This document shows positions 60,866 through 64,000 of a stretch of 64,000 nucleotides of DNA, one piece after another. The stretch is from DAIDKA01 sp035487155. Its GTDB lineage: Bacteria; Pseudomonadota; Gammaproteobacteria; Steroidobacterales; Steroidobacteraceae. The translations under genes and the position numbers were made by a program. Within the stretch, counting starts at the first letter, position 1. Each line of letters begins with the position of its first letter. The stretch spans positions 15,672 to 79,671 of the forward strand of contig DATHMK010000093.1 in the NCBI GenBank assembly GCA_035487155.1, given 5' to 3'. Under the pieces are notes generated by a model that saw nothing but the letters and a program-made list of their open reading frames with translations, searched no databases and was not told where the DNA came from.

Positions 60866-62002
60866 TTATTCCTTTTTCCAGACCACGCCGTTGACCAGCA
60901 CATGCGTGGCATCGACGATTGCGTAAGTGCCGCCGCCGGTCAAGCCTGTGACCAATGAGGTCGCGGTCCACAAACCATTGGCGAAATTGACCTGTCCGTG
61001 ATCGGCGAAGTGGCCTTCGAAGTGATAGACCCCCGCGGTGGTGGACGTCCAGGTCCAATTCCATTGCTGGCCGGAGACGTTGCCGCTGGTGGTCCAGGTC
61101 CCCAGCAGGCTGGGATTGGGCTGCCCCGGGGGCAGCACCGGCTTGACCAGTTCATATACCGATGTGTTGGCCCGGAAGTGCGTCGCATCGATGATCTGCA
61201 CCGAACCGGTGTGCACCCGGCCGGTATTCGAACCGGTGTTGCGGAAATTGCCGTTGGCATCCGCGCCATTGGCGCCATCTTCTTCCTGCTCCCCGGTCAA
61301 GGCGTAGGTGCCATCGGCCTTGATCACATTCACATAGTGGGTGTTGAAATCCGCCACCACGGTATCCAGGGTGAGCGTTCCGACCACCTTGCGGTCCATG
61401 GCGGCCTGCGGGGCACCCAGTCCGGCAATGACGGCCGCCGCCTCGCGGCGCGGCGCGCTGGCGAGCGCATACCACCAAACGGCCGTCAGTACCGCCACCA
61501 GGGCGACAGTACCGAAGGCCAGCAGCGTCGCTTGCTGGCGATGCGAGCGCAGCCAGAGCAGCAACCGCTCATACAGATTGAGCTGTCGTGGTATTGGCGC
61601 AGGAGTCCCTGCGCCGCGCACCAGATGAGAGATTTCAGTGATCAGCAATCGCCATTGGGGGTCCTGGGCATTGCCGTTCCACTGGCTCAGGTTGGCCGCC
61701 TGGATACGTCGGAATCCCATCGGCGGCTGATCGGTCCCCACCTGTATGGGGAGGTACTTGCCGGCCTCCTTGGCCAGCGTCGCTTCCTCCTTCACCCAAT
61801 CGCTGATGACCGAATCCGGCGACCAGAGAATGATGCAGGCCTTGGCTTCGCGTATGCCGCGGGCAATCACATCGTCCCAGGTCTTGCCCGGCGGGATGGT
61901 GTGATCCCACCACACCGAGAAGCCTTCGGCTTCCACGGACTTGACCAGGTCGCGGACCAAGTCCGTGTCTTTGTGCGAATAGGAGATGAAGACGTCCGAC
62001 AT
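60866..62002 (-). CDS. TIR-transmembrane protein with exported double beta-domain (TIR-1)
   Basis: 378-residue protein. TIR domain (1-130): MSDVFISYSHKDTDLVRDLV, FSVWWDHTIPPGKTWDDVI (BB-loop region) and catalytic-Glu motif SDWVKEEATLA with Glu72, the position of the NADase glutamate in SARM1-like TIRs. A helix at about 159-180 (LAFGTVALVAVLTAVWWYAL) is followed by about 200 exported residues containing two similar lipocalin-like units, 206-278 (…IIDATHFR) and 299-370 (LLGTWTTSG… IVDATHVL). Topology puts the TIR in the cytoplasm and the repeats in the periplasm, suggesting an envelope-sensing NADase or adaptor. First gene of the cyclase operon. Confidence 0.85.
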   Translation of the reverse strand: MSDVFISYSHKDTDLVRDLVKSVEAEGFSVWWDHTIPPGKTWDDVIARGIREAKACIILWSPDSVISDWVKEEATLAKEAGKYLPIQVGTDQPPMGFRRIQAANLSQWNGNAQDPQWRLLITEISHLVRGAGTPAPIPRQLNLYERLLLWLRSHRQQATLLAFGTVALVAVLTAVWWYALASAPRREAAAVIAGLGAPQAAMDRKVVGTLTLDTVVADFNTHYVNVIKADGTYALTGEQEEDGANGADANGNFRNTGSNTGRVHTGSVQIIDATHFRANTSVYELVKPVLPPGQPNPSLLGTWTTSGNVSGQQWNWTWTSTTAGVYHFEGHFADHGQVNFANGLWTATSLVTGLTGGGTYAIVDATHVLVNGVVWKKE

Positions 62003-62112
62003 GGGTGACTCTCGACGCGTCGCGGCACTGCAGCAACACCGGCGCTGCGGTACTCATTGGAGAAGCGTTTGTAGCATAATCGTTGGCGCGGCACTTACGA
62101 GGAGAGGCCCGG

Positions 62113-63030
62113 ATGACTCGCAAAGCAACTTTCCCGGCGCTGACCGCCCTCCTGCTCGCAAGCGTGGCCACGGCCGCATCGGATCCTTCGACCCAGGGGT
62201 TGAAGCAGTACGTCCTGCCGGATCACACCGCCTCGGTCATGCTGCCTGATACCTGGAAGGTCACCCAGACCGGAGTCGCGCTCATCGTTGCCCAGGGTCC
62301 CAGTGGCGAACTGGCCATGTTCGGAGTCCTGGTGCCCGCCCACGACGGCACCGCCACCAGTATCACGCCCCAGGTGCTCAATCAGCCCTATTCGGCCGAT
62401 CCGAAGGACAAATTCACGCAATCACTGGCCTGGGTGCGGACGCGCAACGGCAAGAGTCCGGTGCAGATTCAGTTCCTCAGCTCAACCCTCATCCCCAAGA
62501 CTCCGCCGGCCTTCGGGACCTGCACCAACCTGACGGCACTGATCAGCGCGGGTGGCGCGGGCCAGTTGGGCGTGGAGGCGGACCAGTGCTCCATGCCGGT
62601 GGATGCTTCCGGCAACTACAAGAACTTCTTCAAGGTGGTCGGCGTTGCGGCGGCCCAGGCCAAACAGGAGCGGTCGGCCCTTGAGGCCATCCTCGGGAGC
62701 TATCAGCTGAACCCGGCCGCCCTGCAACAGGTGCAGAAAGGCGCTGCGCCCAGGAGCGGGGCAGGCGCAGCGGCGGGCGCCGCGCCGGCTGCCAATGGCA
62801 GTGCCAACAGTTCAGCGCTGACCTGGGCGCAGGCCATTGCCCAGGTGAACGCCATGAAGCAGGCCAGCGCGGTCACCATGGCGAAAGCCAATGCCATCAA
62901 TTCGGCGACCCTAAACAGCATGGTGGGCGCCAACAACGCGGCCAATAACTTCGACATGGGCGTCATCCGCGGTGATACGCCGGTATACGCGGTCGGTCAG
63001 TCGCAACCGCTGTTCTGGGTTGGCGACTAG
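62113..63030 (+). CDS. Exported hypothetical protein between the two TIR genes
   Basis: 305-residue secreted protein: signal peptide (MTRKATFPALTALLLASVATAAS), then a globular region (about 30-205: VLPDHTASVMLPDTWKVTQT, QSLAWVRTRNGKSPVQIQF, MPVDASGNYKNFFKVVGVAA), then an Ala/Gly-rich linker (about 215-245), then a helical tail (AQAIAQVNAMKQASAVTMAK). No family assigned. ACGAGGAGAGG precedes ATG 62113; a TTG at 62083 is rejected. It diverges from TIR-1 (110 bp apart) and converges with TIR-2 (4-bp overlap), so it probably belongs to the system, perhaps as the ligand or sensor. Confidence 0.75.
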   Translation: MTRKATFPALTALLLASVATAASDPSTQGLKQYVLPDHTASVMLPDTWKVTQTGVALIVAQGPSGELAMFGVLVPAHDGTATSITPQVLNQPYSADPKDKFTQSLAWVRTRNGKSPVQIQFLSSTLIPKTPPAFGTCTNLTALISAGGAGQLGVEADQCSMPVDASGNYKNFFKVVGVAAAQAKQERSALEAILGSYQLNPAALQQVQKGAAPRSGAGAAAGAAPAANGSANSSALTWAQAIAQVNAMKQASAVTMAKANAINSATLNSMVGANNAANNFDMGVIRGDTPVYAVGQSQPLFWVGD

Positions 63031-63917
63031 CGGCTGGCTTCGAAATTACCGGTGTGGCCTGCGTAGCTGATGGTGCCGACCATATGGTTGCCTGTCACCG
63101 TGGCCGTGTAGGTGGTACTGCCATTGCTCCATTGAGCGCTCGTTCCGGACTGCTGCCAATGCCACAGGCTCGTCTGGCCCCCGCTTTGACCGATCATGCT
63201 GCCATCGGCCTGGAAGGTTCCGGTCAAGGGCGTGTGCTGGTCAGGCGGGTCGGTATCCAGGTGGTACCAGCCCTGCCACACACCCAGCAGTGAGGGTTGG
63301 GCAGGAGAGCTCTGCGCGAGGTTCGTGGTGACGGGGGCGGCGGCAGCGCTGTCATGCGCTCTATTGCCATACCAGAGGCCTCCCGCGACGCACACTGCGG
63401 CGACGATGACCCCCATGGCGACGATCAGTCCGGTTTTGCGACCGCCACGCGCTGCTGAAACGGAGCTTCGCCCAAGGGGCGCGGCGGGTGGCGCAGCGGG
63501 CACTGCTCCAGCCCCTGTCGTCCCCTCGCCCCGTACGAGATTGCCGATCTCGGTGATCAGCAGTCGCCACTGCGGGTCCTGGGCATTGCCCTTCCACTGG
63601 CTCAGGTTCGCGGCCTGGATGCGGCGGAACCCCATCGGGGGCTGATCGGTCCCCACCTGAATGGGCAGGTACTTGCCGCCCTCCTTGGCCAGCGTCGCCT
63701 CCTCCTTCACCCAGTCACTGATCACCGAATCGGGCGACCAGATGATGATGCAGGCCTTGGCTTCCCGGATCCCGCGCGCAATCACGTCGTCCCAGGTCTT
63801 GCCCGGCGGAATCGTGTGATCCCACCACACCGAGAAGCCCTCCGCTTCCAGGCACCTGACCAGGTCACGGACAAAGTCCGTGTCCTTGTGTGAGTACGAG
63901 AGAAAGACGTCCGCCAT
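63027..63917 (-). CDS. TIR-transmembrane protein, paralogue of TIR-1 (TIR-2)
   Basis: 296-residue protein. TIR domain (1-130) differs from TIR-1 at about 11 of 130 residues (roughly 92% identity) and keeps Glu72 in SDWVKEEATLA. A Pro/Ala/Gly-rich linker (135-160) leads to a helix at 163-183 (LIVAMGVIVAAVCVAGGLWYG). The exported C-terminus (about 184-296) is a single small beta domain (PSLLGVWQGWYHLDTDPPDQ... ISYAGHTGNFEAS), unlike TIR-1's two units beyond the shared PSLLG.W start. So one TIR effector module carries two different sensors. ATG 63917 is the family start. Confidence 0.85.
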   Translation of the reverse strand: MADVFLSYSHKDTDFVRDLVRCLEAEGFSVWWDHTIPPGKTWDDVIARGIREAKACIIIWSPDSVISDWVKEEATLAKEGGKYLPIQVGTDQPPMGFRRIQAANLSQWKGNAQDPQWRLLITEIGNLVRGEGTTGAGAVPAAPPAAPLGRSSVSAARGGRKTGLIVAMGVIVAAVCVAGGLWYGNRAHDSAAAAPVTTNLAQSSPAQPSLLGVWQGWYHLDTDPPDQHTPLTGTFQADGSMIGQSGGQTSLWHWQQSGTSAQWSNGSTTYTATVTGNHMVGTISYAGHTGNFEASR

Positions 63918-63945
63918 GGATGAATGATAGCCCGGTCAGAGAATT

Positions 63946-63977
63946 CCTACACGACAGGTCGCCGCATGACTTGTAGG
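63946..63977. promoter_or_regulatory. Inverted repeat upstream of TIR-2
   Basis: CCTACACGACA at 63946-63956 faces TGACTTGTAGG at 63967-63977 (complement CCTACAAGTCA): nine of eleven positions pair across a 10-bp spacer. It lies 29-60 bp upstream of the TIR-2 start, where a repressor or activator would bind. Position and symmetry are the only evidence. Confidence 0.3.
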
Positions 63978-64000
63978 CATCGGCCGTCACGCAAAACAAA

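Noticed and set aside
62071..62080. CATAAT as a -10 element before the 62113 gene
   Set aside because: The match is good, but no -35-like hexamer lies at 16-18 bp upstream (only TTGGAG at 12 bp), so a sigma-70 promoter cannot be claimed.
1..64000. CRISPR arrays, insertion sequences, phage genes, integrase
   Set aside because: No regularly spaced repeats, no transposase-like, recombinase-like or phage structural protein is seen in any frame. The absence of an intI gene means the cassette array must be called a CALIN or the distal part of an integron.

Overview
The window is GC-rich, densely coded DNA from a Proteobacterium. An HAE1-type RND efflux operon, NarL-type two-component genes, several PQQ/cytochrome c periplasmic dehydrogenases, Tat-exported enzymes, a PilZ protein and a sigma-54-type promoter point to a free-living gammaproteobacterial degrader. 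Steroidobacterales/Nevskiales/Xanthomonadales relatives are my best guess from gene content. I saw no rRNA, tRNA, transposase, phage or CRISPR locus.

Layout. (1) 1-9.6 kb: mostly short same-strand genes of cassette type (RibD/DHFR-like, LysE, VOC, DUF1330, DUF1905, small membrane proteins). Many are followed by an imperfect palindrome whose left arm overlaps the stop codon and whose right arm ends in a GTTRRRY-like box just before the next gene. I read these as integron attC sites, so this is a decayed cassette array or CALIN. No integrase is in the window, and a large GH106 alpha-L-rhamnosidase gene sits inside it. (2) 9.7-16.1 kb: quinohemoprotein alcohol dehydrogenase, exported dienelactone hydrolase, aldo/keto reductase, PilZ protein and flavin amine oxidase. 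(3) 16.3-25.6 kb: RND pump operon (adaptor, permease, outer-membrane factor) followed by a soluble GAF histidine kinase, its LuxR-type regulator and a HEAT-repeat protein. (4) 25.6-30.7 kb: phosphatase, EthD, alpha/beta hydrolase, ECF sigma factor with SnoaL-like tail, serine hydrolase, quinone-oxidoreductase-like enzyme. (5) 30.7-37.4 kb: PQQ/cytochrome dehydrogenases plus an exported tandem-VOC protein and an exported enolase-superfamily dehydratase, apparently a periplasmic catabolic module. (6) 37.5-44.1 kb: small and conserved-unknown genes, many with ATGA-type overlaps. (7) 44.1-55.8 kb: 2H phosphoesterase, serine hydrolase behind a sigma-54-type promoter, 5-formyl-THF cyclo-ligase, an FAD monooxygenase/p-cresol-methylhydroxylase-like flavocytochrome operon, SPFH protein, and BBE-type oxidase.

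(8) 55.8-63.9 kb, minus strand, is the most interesting part. Four genes are packed with gaps of 2 nt, 1 nt and a TGATG overlap: a TIR-transmembrane protein, a large lipoprotein, a four-helix membrane protein of SLATT-like character, and a TPR/TRAFs-binding-SLOG-class III nucleotidyl cyclase whose base-specifying residues are non-canonical. A divergent secreted protein and a second TIR-transmembrane gene, about 92% identical to the first over the TIR domain but with a different exported C-terminus, follow. A cyclase coupled to TIR and membrane effectors recalls the logic of Pycsar antiphage defence, but the gene set, the exported sensor-like domains and the lipoprotein are different. I propose it as a candidate envelope-sensing, cyclic-nucleotide-signalled conflict system. 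All functions here are read from motifs and context; none was checked against a database.
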